Origin: Vespa crabro
Taxonomy: Eukaryota; Arthropoda; Insecta; Hymenoptera; Vespidae
Length of the DNA stretch: 64,000 nucleotides
Direction of reading: 5' to 3'
Assembly: GCF_910589235.1 (NCBI RefSeq)
Contig: NC_060967.1
Span: 62,001 to 126,000, forward strand
The notes beneath the pieces are model-generated. The model did not search any database, had not been told where the DNA came from, and saw only the letters and a list, made by a program, of their open reading frames with translations. Both the position numbers and the translations under genes were made by a program. How positions within the stretch are numbered: the stretch's first letter is position 1; the number at the start of each line of letters is the position of its first letter. Of this stretch, positions 49,778-62,627 are shown one piece after another.

Positions 49778-50754
49778 CTACCATTTATCGAGCTGTGCAC
49801 AATGACTCTTAGTATTTTGTGATTGTCTAAGTATTTTCTGAGTTTTCTAACTCGGTTCTGCTTCTTTACTCAGTGTTACTTGACTCGCTTGAGTTCATTT
49901 TCTTGGGATATTCGAGCGAACGAAGAAGACAGGTGCGCAACGGTGAGATTATTATTCTTGTTATTATTATCATGTATATATATATATATATATATATATA
50001 TCTAATAATTTTCTCCGATAAATTTGCACGCTTGTAAAATCAACAATTTGGACATATAAAAATGCGTTGAGAATGATTCTTCTCTTTGCATAAATAAGTA
50101 TTATTTATTTATCCCAAAACGTATCTGATATAAAATGTCACGCCCAGTTGAAAATATTATTTTTAGATGAGGATGCATGTAATTGATAGATAATTCGTTG
50201 TTGCAAATATAATTACCGTCGTCCATCCTCCTTGCGAGCACAACATATATGATTTTTTAAGTTTTTATTTGTTACGTCAAAAATACATTATTACTTTTAA
50301 TTTTACTACTGGTAGTAAAATGTATTAACTTTTCACAGAGAGATATTATGCAAGAATATTACCTTGATATCAATATGAATGAATAAATTTAATTTAAAAC
50401 ATTAATATAATAATCAAGGAGATATTATGGGGAAAGAATTAAAAGATCATCCTTTCATTTTATCTTTGTTAGATTAATAATACGTATGAATGTCATTCTA
50501 TTCAATTATTTTCCAAAAGAAGATCAACGTCCGCTACTTATTTCCTATGCACGACGGTCAACAACGGATACTTTGTATTCAGGAGGAGAAAATCAACGTC
50601 AGTTAGGAATCTCCTCGCGTGACACTTTAATGTGCTTCCCCGCTTCCTATTAATTTATAATACCTAATACTTATAATATCGCGATAATTTAAATAGAAAT
50701 GTCTCAATTCGCTTTCGGCAGGTCTACCGGTATCGGTACGAACGAAATATCAAA

Positions 50755-52622
50755 ATGACATCGTTAAATGAACGAAAGTGGATAATATCGAATACAATTG
50801 GGATGTTATTGTTATTAATTGGTTCGGCCGTTTCTGGATTGGATCATACCGAAGCATTGCCATCTAATCATAGAAATGTATCCGCTACGTTGAACCTAAT
50901 GCCAGAGGCTAGGAACGCCGAAGATCAGGATTCTAAAAATCAAACAATTCGTGTCGCGGACATCGACTTGACAACGGAACGATATTCGATTCAATATTCT
51001 CCGAATGTCAGGAAGGATTCGAAGAAAGTAAGAATACCTTTAATACCTACGTCAGGCGGTAATAATTATTATGACGGTCTGAGAAATGTCAAAATGTTCA
51101 CGAAGAAGGACACTTATCTCGAAGCATTAGAACATTCGCATACAAGTAAAGATCCAAAGGAAGGTGTGGTACATGCGGATGTTAAGCCGAAACTCAAGAG
51201 ACGAGAATACATTCAAGGGCCAGTTTATAAGCCTGAAACGGAATACGGTGCTCCGAAAGAACCTAACACGATATATGGTACGCCAAATGATTTGGAAAGT
51301 TCTTCGAAGAGAACGAAGAATTTTTATAGTTCATCAAGCTCTAATAGCTTCTTAGCCAGACCTGCGGACGGTTACTTGCTGCCTGATCAATCCTCGATAA
51401 ACTTTAACGATTATTCCGCTTATCCTGAAAATTCTTACGGGCCGCCTCAAACCAATTATGGTCCGCCTCAAAGCAATTATGGTCCGCCTAGTCAGACATA
51501 CGGAGTACCTGTTCGTCCACAACAATTTGACGAATTGCCTTTCGGAAATTCGTACATGTCGCATCAGCAAGGTGAGGCGAGAGGTACCGTATTACCGAGA
51601 TAAAGTCTACTTTTTACCTTTCTCTTCTTGTCATTATCACTTCAATATCGATGACGGATACAAATAAGCTATAAAAAGAGAAGAAGAGGAGGAAGAAGAA
51701 GAAGAAGAAAATAAACAAATCTCTTGTTTGCAGGTTACGATAGTTCAGCTGGTATACCTTACGAACACACCGGTTCGTCTCTCATCGAGTTTCCTAGGAT
51801 AGATCTTTCCTGGCCGTTCGCATTAAAATTAAATGCCTTCACCCTCGCAAAGATCTTGCTTAAATTGGTACTCTTCAAGATGATCGTCAAATTCATCGCC
51901 GTTATTTGCTTGTTGCTCTTCATACCCAAATTAGAGATTATCAAGAAGGCCAATAAGGACGAGGCCGAGGAAGAAGGTCGTGTTCTCTTTTCTTGTAAGT
52001 TCACGTTCCTTCTCCGATGTAACTTCCCGAGTATAAGTTTCTCCTTTTATCCAGCAAGGCGTGTTACGAACGCACGCACGACGGTCATACTTGCCTCTGA
52101 TTATGCAATCCATGAACGGCGGAGCGTTTATCCGTAAATTCAACCGGTTAGGATATTCGATCTTGCGGTTTAATACCTACTCGGATCTACGGATTTATAT
52201 TTTCGTGCTAAATCGTAGCTCGTGTTAACCTTGATTAATTGCAAATGCATTCCTCGAAATATATACATTTCTTTTCCTCTTACTGATCAGAAGATGTTCC
52301 AACACATTTTATTATTTATTGTCTTTATCTTTTCTTTATCTTTTCTTTCTCTTTTCTTATCCTTTAAGCTAGCACAGCCTGGGAACGATTGAACCTTTTA
52401 ACCGAAGTGGTAATCAACTCCGTTGATAATTATATGGCGCAAAATGAAGATGGAAGGTACGAGGAGAGATCGAAAAATGACGAGGATTGCAGTACGATAA
52501 TGTGTCGTCTTCGACGTACGTTCCTTTATAAGGAATCTTGGAGGGATTACGTGGAATTGTTTAAAAGTTATCTATTGGAGGAGAAGGAAATTGTTGAAGG
52601 GAAACGACGGTCGATACGGTGA
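50755..52622 (+). CDS. Uncharacterised secreted/membrane protein with YGPP repeats
   Basis: Predicted 437 residues in three exons: 50755-51571, 51734-51976 and 52369-52622. It has a signal peptide (hydrophobic core GMLLLLIGSAVSG) and a hydrophilic N-terminal half. A Pro/Tyr repeat zone near residues 155-260 has units such as YGAPKEP, YGTPND, YGPPQTN, YGPPQSN and YGVPV, reminiscent of cuticular or resilin-like sequence. A strongly hydrophobic segment follows (about residues 297-325, FKMIVKFIAVICLLLFIP), probably a membrane anchor. The C-terminal domain has two Cys (DCSTIMCRLRR) and charged helices (AWERLNLLTEVVINSVDNYM). I do not recognise the family. The architecture suggests an epidermal or cuticle-associated membrane protein. 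A polyadenylation signal AATAAA lies at 52763. Confidence 0.8.
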
Positions 52623-53206
52623 TTGTGTTATATTACGACGATCGTTAGTTAAAAGGCAAATCGATCGTCAAATCTCAGTGGTACCTAATTTATTTTCACT
52701 TTTCGATTATCATTATTTGCTTATGTATTTATTTATTTACAATAGTTTAATTAGGTTATCTTAATAAACTCATCGTCCATGTGCGCGCTTATGTGTCCTA
52801 CTATAAATAATAATTAATCCGACGAGCTCTAATCTCGCTTAGCGTAATAACAAATTATAAGATTATTCGGAAATAAAGGCAACATCTTTCTCTCTCCCTC
52901 CCTATCCTCTTCTTCTATTTCCAATGCGATTTATCGGACAATACGAGATATCATTCGAGCACGGAGAAATGATTCCACATATCATTTTACGTGCATAATA
53001 CGCTCTCTACGCAGTTAGCTCATGCCCGATGCGATCACCTCAAGCTTTATTCAGGTGGGGATAGCTCCAGGGAATGGGTTATAAACGTCGTAGCGGAGTA
53101 TAGCGCCGTGTCAGTCTCATTTCGATAACCATCTGAAAGCGAGCCGCAACCGAATCGGATAATAAAAGATCTTCTAGTAAGAAGTCGATATCATTGAGAG
53201 AACACG
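52623..53206. other. Spacer between YGPP-repeat gene and Kazal gene
   Basis: Contains the YGPP-repeat gene polyadenylation signal at 52763-52768 and the Kazal core promoter. Confidence 0.7.
53080..53116 (+). promoter_or_regulatory. TATA box and initiator for the Kazal gene
   Basis: TATAAA at 53080-53085 and the arthropod initiator TCAGT with its A at 53113, 33 bases apart, about 95 bp upstream of the start codon. Confidence 0.6.
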
Positions 53207-53844
53207 ATGCAACTAGCTTTTGCATTGGGTGAGTCGTGATAACAAGGGTGATACTTGACAAAGCTTGCATCTATACGCTTATAACACACATTTGATAAAT
53301 AAATTTGATAACGTTTGATAAACAATAAGTAGGACTTTTTAGGAAAATGTTTTTACTCAGAGGAAATTATATTGATAACGATGGATCTCAATAGAAAAGT
53401 ATAATTCGATGAATATTCTTTTATTTGATAGTTCGATCAAATTTCCTTCCTTTTTCTCTCTATTTTCTTCGAAAGTTCAAAGTTTTTCCTTAATCGTTAA
53501 ATTTGTCCAATTTGCCAATAAATATTCTTAACATTAACTTTCGTAAGACGATTAATTTCTATCTCGTTTGCCATTTGGCATTCTCGTCGCGTTGAGAGTT
53601 ATGCCCCAAAGGCATAGATAGAAGGCAAGTGGAATTGGAACGTACCGTGAAAGTCCTTGAGCGAAGTGACTATACTAATCAGGCCGTACAAAGGCAGCCG
53701 CGATGATCTCGATCCAAAATGATCCTTGATTCCAATGAAGTAGTCCAATCATCCAATAAAAGTACGAATTAAGGTCTCATCTCTCTTCAGAGAGCTCTTC
53801 GCTTTCGACGGCGTATCATCTTCAATGCTTTCTCTCTCTCTCTC

Positions 53845-53877
<33 letters not shown>

Positions 53878-54468
53878 AATGCCGCGGAGTTTGGCGAAAT
53901 ATTTTGGAAAAATATTCGTGTAATTTTGTTGAAAATGTACGCGATCCTTATTATCCTTTTATTATTTAATCAGCGCTGGCATTCGCCATCATATTCGCGT
54001 TCGGCGAACGAACGAGTATGGCCTTTCCGACCGATACGAAGACAGGCGGTCAAAAAGAAATAAAGGAGCCAAAGGACATAAAGGAATCTGCCGCAGCATC
54101 CAAGGACGTGAAGGATGCTATTAAGGCTGCCAAGGAAGCGAAAAAGAACAAGAAAGATTGCGCGAGAGAATGCGGTACCGTTTACGATCCTATTTGCGCT
54201 CATGATCCTTCCGATGCCAATATTAAGCCAAGGACTTTTGGTACCCAATGTGCCATGGAAGTTCACAATTGTGAAATGGGATCGAGTGAGTATATCACCA
54301 ATTTAATCCATCATTTTATTTCATCATCATCATCATCATCTTCTTTTACCACGCTTTAATCGATTTCATTTCTTACGAGAGAATATAATGTCTGATCATC
54401 GATCGACAGGATTGGCCATGAAGAGCAAAGGCGAGTGTCCTGGGTCTGGCGGAGTGAGATTGTCATAA
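53207..54468 (+). CDS. Secreted single-domain Kazal-type protein
   Basis: Predicted 130 residues in three exons: 53207-53228, 53974-54285 and 54410-54468. The signal peptide is split by intron 1 (MQLAFALA then LAFAIIFAFGE). A Lys/Ala/Glu-rich spacer (KEPKDIKES, AAKEAKKNKK) precedes one Kazal-like domain with six cysteines: CARECGTVYDPIC, then TFGTQC, MEVHNC and KSKGEC. The D-P-I-C and TFGT-C elements match the Kazal fold. A 12-residue insertion between Cys3 and the TF strand is long for an inhibitory loop, so protease inhibition is possible but unproven. It may instead be a vasotab- or Kazal-like secreted factor. The tail after Cys6 is GSGGVRLS. Confidence 0.82.
53829..53878. repeat. (CT)n microsatellite in Kazal gene intron 1
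   Basis: CT run with one CC interruption. Confidence 0.95.
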
Positions 54469-55017
54469 AATGAAGATGATTGAAAATTTCCTGTATTTCG
54501 ATATGTGCCAGCGCTATATTATAAATTTATTATTAGTTTTTAACTCCCCTTTCGAGCTTATGCTTCCTTAGAAACTTTCTATCGTCATCCATGCCCGTCC
54601 TTATTGTTGACGTTATTGTTATTTAACAATTTATATTACATATTATGTATATCTCTCTGTGAAATGAATAATATATAATTATAATGTCGATGGTGACGCA
54701 ATGGTGACCATTTAGAAATGAATATTTTATTAGATACGTTTGAACGTAGCTAGCGTTAGTTGTTAGCTATAAGCGAGTATCATCAAACGAGTCATTTTAG
54801 AATGACGATTATTTTTACGAGCACGGACGATCATGCCCGTGCTCATTCAACCCTATTGTCTGTCAATCTTCGGCGTAATGAGTGTTTACCTCTCTTATTA
54901 ATAAACACCCTAATGAGGATGTGACCGACACGATGATGGATGATGAACAAGCACGATCTTTAAAAGTAGATTATATTTGTCCTCGCGACGATGCCGCGCG
55001 AATCGTCTCTCGTAAGA
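54469..55017. other. Spacer between Kazal and LRR genes
   Basis: Kazal 3' UTR and LRR gene 5' region. A short open frame from 54882 overlaps the LRR start exon in another frame and is not supported. Confidence 0.6.
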
Positions 55018-56524
55018 ATGCTCGTCACATTTTTAAGGATCCTTCATCCGTTTACATTATTATCATACTGTGAGACAAGCGTCTGTCCGCAGAATTGGAA
55101 TTCCGCTTGTACGGATCTTTCTCGGTCGTCAAAGAGCTCGGATATTCTTCTCGAAGACATTGAAAGTCGTTTGTCCAGCCTCGAGAGAAGGCTCAGGGCT
55201 GTCGAGCAACCAGGTGAGTTATATGGAATTGACAATGCAAATCTTTCGAACGGATTGTTTAGCCTTAGAGCTGAATTGAATTGAATTTTTTTTCTTTTTC
55301 CTTATCTCCCTTTTGTACCGCAATATACATCGTGTTTGGATATTTAGTTTGGCAAATCGGCACGTCGTACGAGGATTGGGAAATTTGTGCCGAAGGACCG
55401 TGTAAGTGCGTGCCCGAAACAAAATCCCTTTCCTGTTGGAGATATGGTTTGCTCGATGTTCCACCATCCCAAATGGTTCCTAATGATATATTAAAATTGT
55501 AAGAAAGTCCTAATAAGGACATCCTTATTGGATAATGTCTTAATCGAGATGTCAAGTGTAATGTAACGTCCCTATAACGTTTTAGAGACTTGGGAAGTAA
55601 TCAAATGACGGCGTTACACAGAGATACCTTTCTGGATATGACGCAACTAAACCAATTGTGAGTATGTCCTCTTCGTGTAAATCGGACTTTTCTTTCGTGT
55701 AAACTGGATTAAACGAGTTTTAAGCTTTACAGAGACTTGAGCGGTAATTACATCGAGCACCTGCCGTTGAATCTATTTTTTTCCTTGCACAGCGCCGTAC
55801 ATCTTAGGATTAGCAAGAACTTTTTGAGAGAGTTGCACCAAAATCAATTTGTTAAGGTGCGGAATCTGCGTATTCTGTGAGTTCGTTACGTTTACCGACG
55901 ATATTTCCAAATGCATTTTCCAAAATTATCAGAATCATAACGAGAGAAGAAAAATTTACGTCCATTCAAACGTTTATATTTTTCTTTTACCAGCGACGCA
56001 TCCTCGAACAGACTGCAAACATTACCAGAGAGTTTGTTCATAGCTAATAACGTCCTAATATTGCTTGACTTTTCCAACAATCTTATATCCCATTTACCGA
56101 GTGGCACATTTCACGGTTTGAAAACCTTGGAGGAGCTTCTTCTTTCGCACAATCGTCTTTCTACCCTTCAAAGTGGCATCTTTCGTGACCTAGTTAATAC
56201 AAAGTGCCTGAAACTCGACGACAATCGATTGTCTAAATTACCAGCTGACATATTTCATCAACAGATCTCTTTGGAGGAATTGAATTTGAGGGGGAATCTA
56301 TTAACCGAAATACCAGACAATCTCTTTTCCTCGTTGGAACGATTGTTAACGCTCGAGCTATCCAGCAACAGATTGACTCATGTAAATATTACAAAGTTTT
56401 TTATCATTTCTTTCTTATACCTTCTCCTAAGGTGCTGATACTTACTAGCAACTGACTAACTTATGACATTACTATGCTTGGTTCCGTTCAAACTGTCAGC
56501 TCAACAGGCACACGCACACACACA

Positions 56525-56577
<53 letters not shown>

Positions 56578-57850
56578 TCCCTAAGTTCGGTTCTTAATAT
56601 CTAAATACTTCTTTCTTTTCCCGGGACAGTTCTCCTTAGTCATTCTTAGCGCACGAACTCTCGCAAAATGTAATACTTTGAAACTCGTTTGAAGTAGGAT
56701 CGATCGCTGTTCGAAAGAGAAAAAGAAAGTAAGAGCTTACATTACACGTTGTTTCGGTATCTGAAAGCTATTACGACAGGTCAGTTCAAATTGTCAGGTC
56801 ATTGTTCTCGGACTTGTCTACAAACGCCACGAGTTGCTAGTCTATCCGTACATTTAGAACACCTTTCTCTATGATTAAAGAACATTCTTAACGTTAATAG
56901 ATTCGTCCGTTGGCATTCGATGGATTAGCGGCACTGAAAGAACTGCTATTGGGACAAAATTATATAAAAACATTGACACCAGGATTATTCGATAGTGTTA
57001 ACTCCTTGGAAAGGCTAGTACTATATGCCAACAGTATAGAGGTCCTATCAAAAAGCACGTTTCGTGGGTTAAACAATTTAACTTCGCTTTATCTACATTC
57101 CAATCGTTTGAGACTCTTGCATCCAGATTTGTTCAAGGACACTCCAAACCTACGAAAACTGTCAGTAACGTTATTTGACTTTTCATCGTAATGTTTAAAA
57201 GAAAATTGGGAAAATACAGATTGATTATAAATTGAAGACCGATTGAATCGGAGTAAGCTGCTCCATGGAGAAACGCCAGAAAAGAGAATCATTGAACTTT
57301 CGATTTAAACGAAAGTCAGGTGTTTCCAATCTAAAAATCATTTCATTATTTTTTCTTATATATTTGTCTTTTATTTCTCTTAACAAACGATATACTCGAT
57401 TGGCCCTTAATTTATAATCGCAATCGACATATATCAACATAAGTCAACATTTTCAGATTACTCGAGGCCAATTATCTATCCTATTTACCAGCAAAGATCT
57501 TAGATGGTTTATTGACAATACGACAGCTTCGATTGGAACGAAATCCTTGGCATTGCGATTGTTCGGCCGCTTATCTGGCAACCTGGTTACAAAGGAGATA
57601 CTTAACGATCACAAATAGTTCCACCATGGGCGAGATTAATATCGATGATAATTCGAAATCTTGGGAATTTGGAGCTGGAGTTATATGTAGAGGTCCTGGT
57701 GCTATGGGAGGAAAATTGTTATTACAATTAACGTTTCATGAACTTTGCGAGGGTCAATGGGCCTCCATGAAGGGTCTGGTTCCAAGAGTGCCTAAAGATT
57801 TATTAGGAATTTCTTTATCGAACGCACTTGGCAAAGTTGCAGAAGTATAA
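55018..57850 (+). CDS. Secreted leucine-rich-repeat protein with N-terminal coiled coil
   Basis: Predicted 534 residues in seven exons: 55018-55213, 55348-55498, 55586-55657, 55733-55876, 55994-56381, 56901-57160 and 57457-57850. A signal peptide (MLVTFLRILHPFTLLS) is followed by a Cys-containing segment and a short coiled coil (ILLEDIESRLSSLERRL). A Cys-rich cap (WEICAEGPCKCVPE...LSCW) acts as LRRNT. About 12 typical 24-residue LRRs follow, then an LRRCT with NPWHCDCSAAYLATWLQ and later Cys in VICRGPG and ELCEG. No transmembrane segment or GPI signal is obvious, so it is probably secreted. Several introns fall at the same position and phase (Leu codon, phase 2) between repeats, the pattern expected from exon-repeat duplication. 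An in-frame ATG at 54991 adds nine residues. The orthologue is not recognised. Confidence 0.85.
56512..56572. repeat. (CA)n microsatellite in LRR gene intron 5
   Basis: CA run with CG interruptions at its start. Confidence 0.95.
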
Positions 57851-59085
57851 CGATTCCAATAGTTCCAAATCAAAATTGTTACTCGACATCTTTTCTTCCC
57901 CCGCCACCCCCGAAATATATCAATAATAGTTTCTAAATAAATTAAGAATTGTATGGAAATTTCAAGAGTCGTCTATCAGAACATTACTTTTCTTTTTTAT
58001 CATTTTGTTTATTAAATGCAAAAAATGTCAAAGATCGTATTCTTAAAAATTTTACATTACAGAAACCTATCTTATCCATTAAGGAAACAATAGTTACAGT
58101 TAGTCACATCAGATGGCACGAGGGGTGCACTATCATCTCGGCGGGTAACTTAAAATATTATGATATATATAGATGTATTAATCAGATAGGACAAATAAAG
58201 GAAAAGTTCATTAGATAATTATATTCAATTACTCAGGCACTTTTTCTTTTATTATCATATATCATTTTCGAGATATTCCAAAGAATTTTTACTTAGATAT
58301 TGTTTTAAAATAGGTAACATTAAGTTTATAGAATCGATCTGACTGTATATAACAAGATTTAATAATGTCGCTTTGTCAGACTTGAAATTTCTTTGCCCGA
58401 ACGAATAAATTTGTTAGAATGTTCTAATAATGCTCTATCTTGCGAATCTGTAACATAAAATAATATCATTTTGTTTGATTCCGAATATGATGAAAGTTCC
58501 GCTAGATGGCACATGAATGGAAGTTTTGTGGAATTTTCCATCAGTAACGAAACAACTAATTGCTTTAACAGTTTATATTTCTACAGTGATGTAACGAAGA
58601 TACGTATGCATGCGTATGCACATGTATATGCAAGCATCGAAGAAATATTAGAAAAGCAGATTGGAGGATTGTCCAATAGAAGCGCCCGAGTGCTCTTCTT
58701 TCGCTAGTCATCACTTCTTGCGTGAAGTTGACTCTACCTTACCGACATATCCTTATGGGGTTAAAAATAATTTAACGTTTGTTTTCATCAATAGATGGCA
58801 ATAGTATATACGAATTATGGATGACTTAGACAGAAAGATGTGTCAAAGTAGGTTATGTGCCAAAGTATATAAATCTTGTCTTAATTTAATACTATTTGCA
58901 TTTCACTAATAATAGATATAAATATATTAATTGCTTCCGAAGGACATGCAATAAAGGTAGTTATATATTAACATAAGGAATATAACGATAACTCCTAGCA
59001 TCGTTGAAACTAATTTTATGATATATCATTAGAGTATTCTCATTGTGTAAAGATGCATTCAATTAATTTAATATAAAATTCAATA
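57851..59085. other. Spacer between LRR gene and EFCAB14-like gene
   Basis: LRR polyadenylation signal AATAAA at 57936. Two or three open frames of 60-90 codons occur but none resembles a protein. It presumably contains the promoter for the first EFCAB14-like exon set. Confidence 0.6.
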
Positions 59086-61761
59086 ATGAAGATTTCAAAT
59101 AACAAGGAAGAAGGTATGCAAGGGAACAAGGAAACTGTGAATCTTCTCGATCTTTTATCAGAAACAGAATCAGACATACCAGATTTAGTTCTAACGCCAA
59201 GAAAAAAGAAAGTTAAACGGTGAGAATAAATATCAATAGTAATATTCGATATGATACAAGTAAAAATAAAAATTTTCATAGATCATTTGTTATTATGATA
59301 TGATATTTATGTTATAGGAGATATAGGCAAGGAAGTACCGTTAAGATTAAAGACAGCGACATATGTGGTTGCAATAGGTCCGACATGAGAATCATATCGT
59401 TATGGGTAGTAGCCTTATTGATAACATTTTGGTTGATAGCTTTATCCTGGCTAGCTGCAATTTTATATGGGGAAATCGAAAGGATGGACACATCTATAAA
59501 ATTGGGTAAGTGACATTAAAATATATCTGTAACATTTTTTAATACATTAATACTTTTGATCCATAAATATACATACATATCTACATCTATGCGTAGCATG
59601 TTTAATGGAAATTAATATGTAAATATAAATTATTAGTAGTCGAATAAAATATTCTGGAACTAATTGTAACGAATTAATTGATGAATGTTTGTTTATGAAT
59701 CGTGCGAAAAAATAATTGATAATCGTTTAAATATATTCCTATTATCGTTTTTATAATACGCGTGTGTACTTTGATATTTTATATAATATTAGCTATTACT
59801 TATTCGATGTTAAGAATTTCGGTATGAAAGTAGTACGAATAGGGTTTTTATCGTACGAAGCAGCAACCCCTAGCGGTAGGAATGGAATTGTTCCTCGCGT
59901 AAAGGGGCAACCCCTTCTTTCGTCAGTCGATATCAGAGAGACGACGAGTGGCGGGCGGGCGAGTCTCGCGCGTGTGTGTGTGTGTGTGTTTGTATGTATG
60001 TATGTATGTGTGTATGTGTGATCATGTGTGTGTCAATAGTGTGGCCTCCACGGAAATCGTTCGTCCATTTGGCACAACGACGTTTATTTTCTCCTTTTAA
60101 GTTCTAACGCGGCCTAAATTTATTTTTCAAATCGAATATATGCGTGCTCATTCATTCATACGTTTGTGCTTGGATATTAAGTTGCAACTGTCATGAAAAA
60201 AAGAAAGATGATATCTTTTATCGTGTGAAATATTTGCAAAACGTGTAATAGTTTACGATCGATTATTACGAGAGCGAGAGAGAGAGATATGTATTACATA
60301 TAATCGTTCGTTCAACACGACATTTAATTTCTTCATTTTATAAACGATCCAACGGGACACGAAGGATATCGAATTTGAATCTTTTGAAGATTCGATTAAG
60401 TATCATAGATTATTACGACGACCAATCGATTTCATCGTGTCAATTACGAATGATTTCACAACGTCAAGAGGGTGGGCGGTAGTGAGAGAAATAAGAATAG
60501 CGTTAAAAAGAAAGAAAATTATATAGAAATATAATATATTTTACGTGTTTTACGGACTACTATATCCGTATTGTGTCTTCAACTTTTGTACAGAGTATAA
60601 AAGTTCGAATCGATGAGAATAAGACTTTTATAATTCATTTCCAACGCGGTCGACACGACTCGAAAGATAAAACGAAACAGTTACCTTTTATGTCACGACA
60701 ATATCACCGTCGGATTCAAACGATGTTAAGGCCGAATGGGTTTTTTTAATCAAAGAAAAACGTGTGCCGAAAGTGTTTCGCGATAGATAACATCGCCAGT
60801 TAACATTACATTGGTTATCGTACGCTCTGATGACAACTTCCACGATAAAAAAGAAAAAAAACGCTTAACACGATAAGTATTTTTCGGTCGTGAAAGCGCA
60901 AAACCAGTCTTATGTCAAATTCGTAAGTCGTAACAATTGCCGACGTATCTCGTATTTAAAACAGTGAAACGAAACGAAACGAAACGAAACGAAACGAAAC
61001 GATTATATGAAATAAAAAATTGATCGGCCATTGAATAATTAAGAAAAAAACAAATCGTGAAGTTTTTCGTTAACGTTTCATGAAAATATTTTGTTAAGCT
61101 TTCGAATGAACGTATTCTACAAGTGCCTTGCTCGAATGAAATAGATTATTGACCGCATACTATTGATATGTAATTTACAAGGAAAAAAAGGAAAACGCGT
61201 CAAGGTGGGATTTTGAGATAACGTTATTATCAGAACGAGATAACGATGTACATATGTCCAAGAGGAAATATCTATATATATATATATACACGTACGTATG
61301 TGGATTGTCGTCCCTTATGATCCGACAATAGTTTCTATTTACAAGTATCAAATTGAAATCAAACATTGAAATAGCAATTTACATATATTTCCTGAGGACG
61401 AGAGAAAAAAAAAGAAAAAGAACAATAATATTATTTCGCTTACTATATCGTCACCTTTTCATTCTCTTACGGTCTTTGATTACTTGATATTCGTTATCAT
61501 TCGTCATAGACGGAAAACAGTCTGGCCTGGTTTCGCGATAGAGACGAAAGCAAGCAGTAAATTGTTTCGACGAAAACTTCGAGCAAGTTCACTTGTCCAC
61601 GCATGCACCCACGCAGGCATACACATACAATAGATCGTTGTACATAGTCACGTGTATTTGATTTTAAAACGGCAAGGAAGAAGACAGACATACGTCGGCG
61701 AAGACGTTCTTGATTTTCCTATGTATGTGTATGCGTTGTAACAAGTTATACACATGTGTAT

Positions 61762-61796
<35 letters not shown>

Positions 61797-62627
61797 GAAT
61801 GAGTCAGCATTTATTAGCGTCTGAAATAAATTTTTATTGGGGATAAAAAAAAGTGAAGAAGAAGCAAAGAAAAAAGAAATAAAAGAAACGTGACCTATAA
61901 TTTCTTCGGTTGGCCAATAAAAAAAGTCAATAATCGTGTCTATATGATTTTTCGTTGAAACATTTTTGAACTACCGAACAAAAGAGTTATTTCAAGTTTG
62001 AGAGTAATTATTGACTCACCCTGTATGCACAAGACAAACACAATGGAACACGTGTATAACAGAGCGGAGCATCTATAGCGTGTCCATAAGATGTGCGCGT
62101 TTTCCTAAGAAGGCGCGCTTACCTGCTGTTATTGTTGGCCACCAATTTGATGATAAGAGCTTCTCAGTAGTGTCGCGACAATGTTCGGTCGTAAATGCAT
62201 CGTTTTTTAATCGCTCCGTATCGCCCGTAATCGTTGATTATAGCCTCTTGATAAATTTCACCATCGTGACCATCGTTTTAAGTGTCGTTATTTCGTTTTA
62301 GAAGAGCGATAACGAATGCGTCGACGACGAGAAAAGTTTTAAATATTGCCGACTACGAAAAAATATAATATAATATATTTGTATTCCTTCCTTTTCGTCT
62401 TCCCCGTTATTGTTCTTCGCAATGAACGTACTCTACTTAATAAAAAATTGATAAACAAGCAGTATTTACATTAATATCGTTACTTTATATCGAATGCGTG
62501 AGTCATTATATTATTTCAACTCGTATCACAATAATATCTCCTTTCTCGTCTCTACGTTAATATTCTTTATATATAGGTGCAAAAATTAATATTAAAAAGT
62601 ATAGTTCTATCAGCGACATTAATAAAG
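59086..62627 (+). CDS. EFCAB14-like gene, upstream alternative N-terminal exon set (A)
   Basis: Three predicted exons: 59086-59219, 59318-59505 and 62577-62627. The first two encode a short cytosolic segment with an acidic patch (LLDLLSETESDIPDL), a basic patch (RKKKVKRRYRQ) and one transmembrane helix (ISLWVVALLITFWLIALSWL), ending ERMDTSIKL. Exon A2 ends in phase 1. The 51-nt exon A3 is phase 1 at both ends (reading AKINIKKYSSISDINK) with a good acceptor and donor. It can therefore splice to the phase-1 exon at 63918 of the EFCAB14-like gene. I infer an alternative promoter and N-terminus of that gene. A separate gene with undetected exons is the main alternative. The region between A2 and A3 shows no other exon. 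Confidence 0.6.
59506..62576. other. Long intron/5' regulatory region of EFCAB14-like gene
   Basis: Three kilobases without a coding exon that I can support. It includes a GC-rich patch near 59875-60060 followed by GT repeats, a GAAAC pentanucleotide repeat, and a CA run near 61764-61792. It could hold 5' UTR exons for the downstream isoform. Confidence 0.55.
60966..61000. repeat. (GAAAC)7 pentanucleotide repeat
   Basis: Seven perfect GAAAC units in tandem. Confidence 0.97.

Noticed and set aside
57949..58707. Open frames of 60-89 codons between LRR and EFCAB14-like genes
   Set aside because: AT-rich, no similarity, no splice-consistent neighbours.
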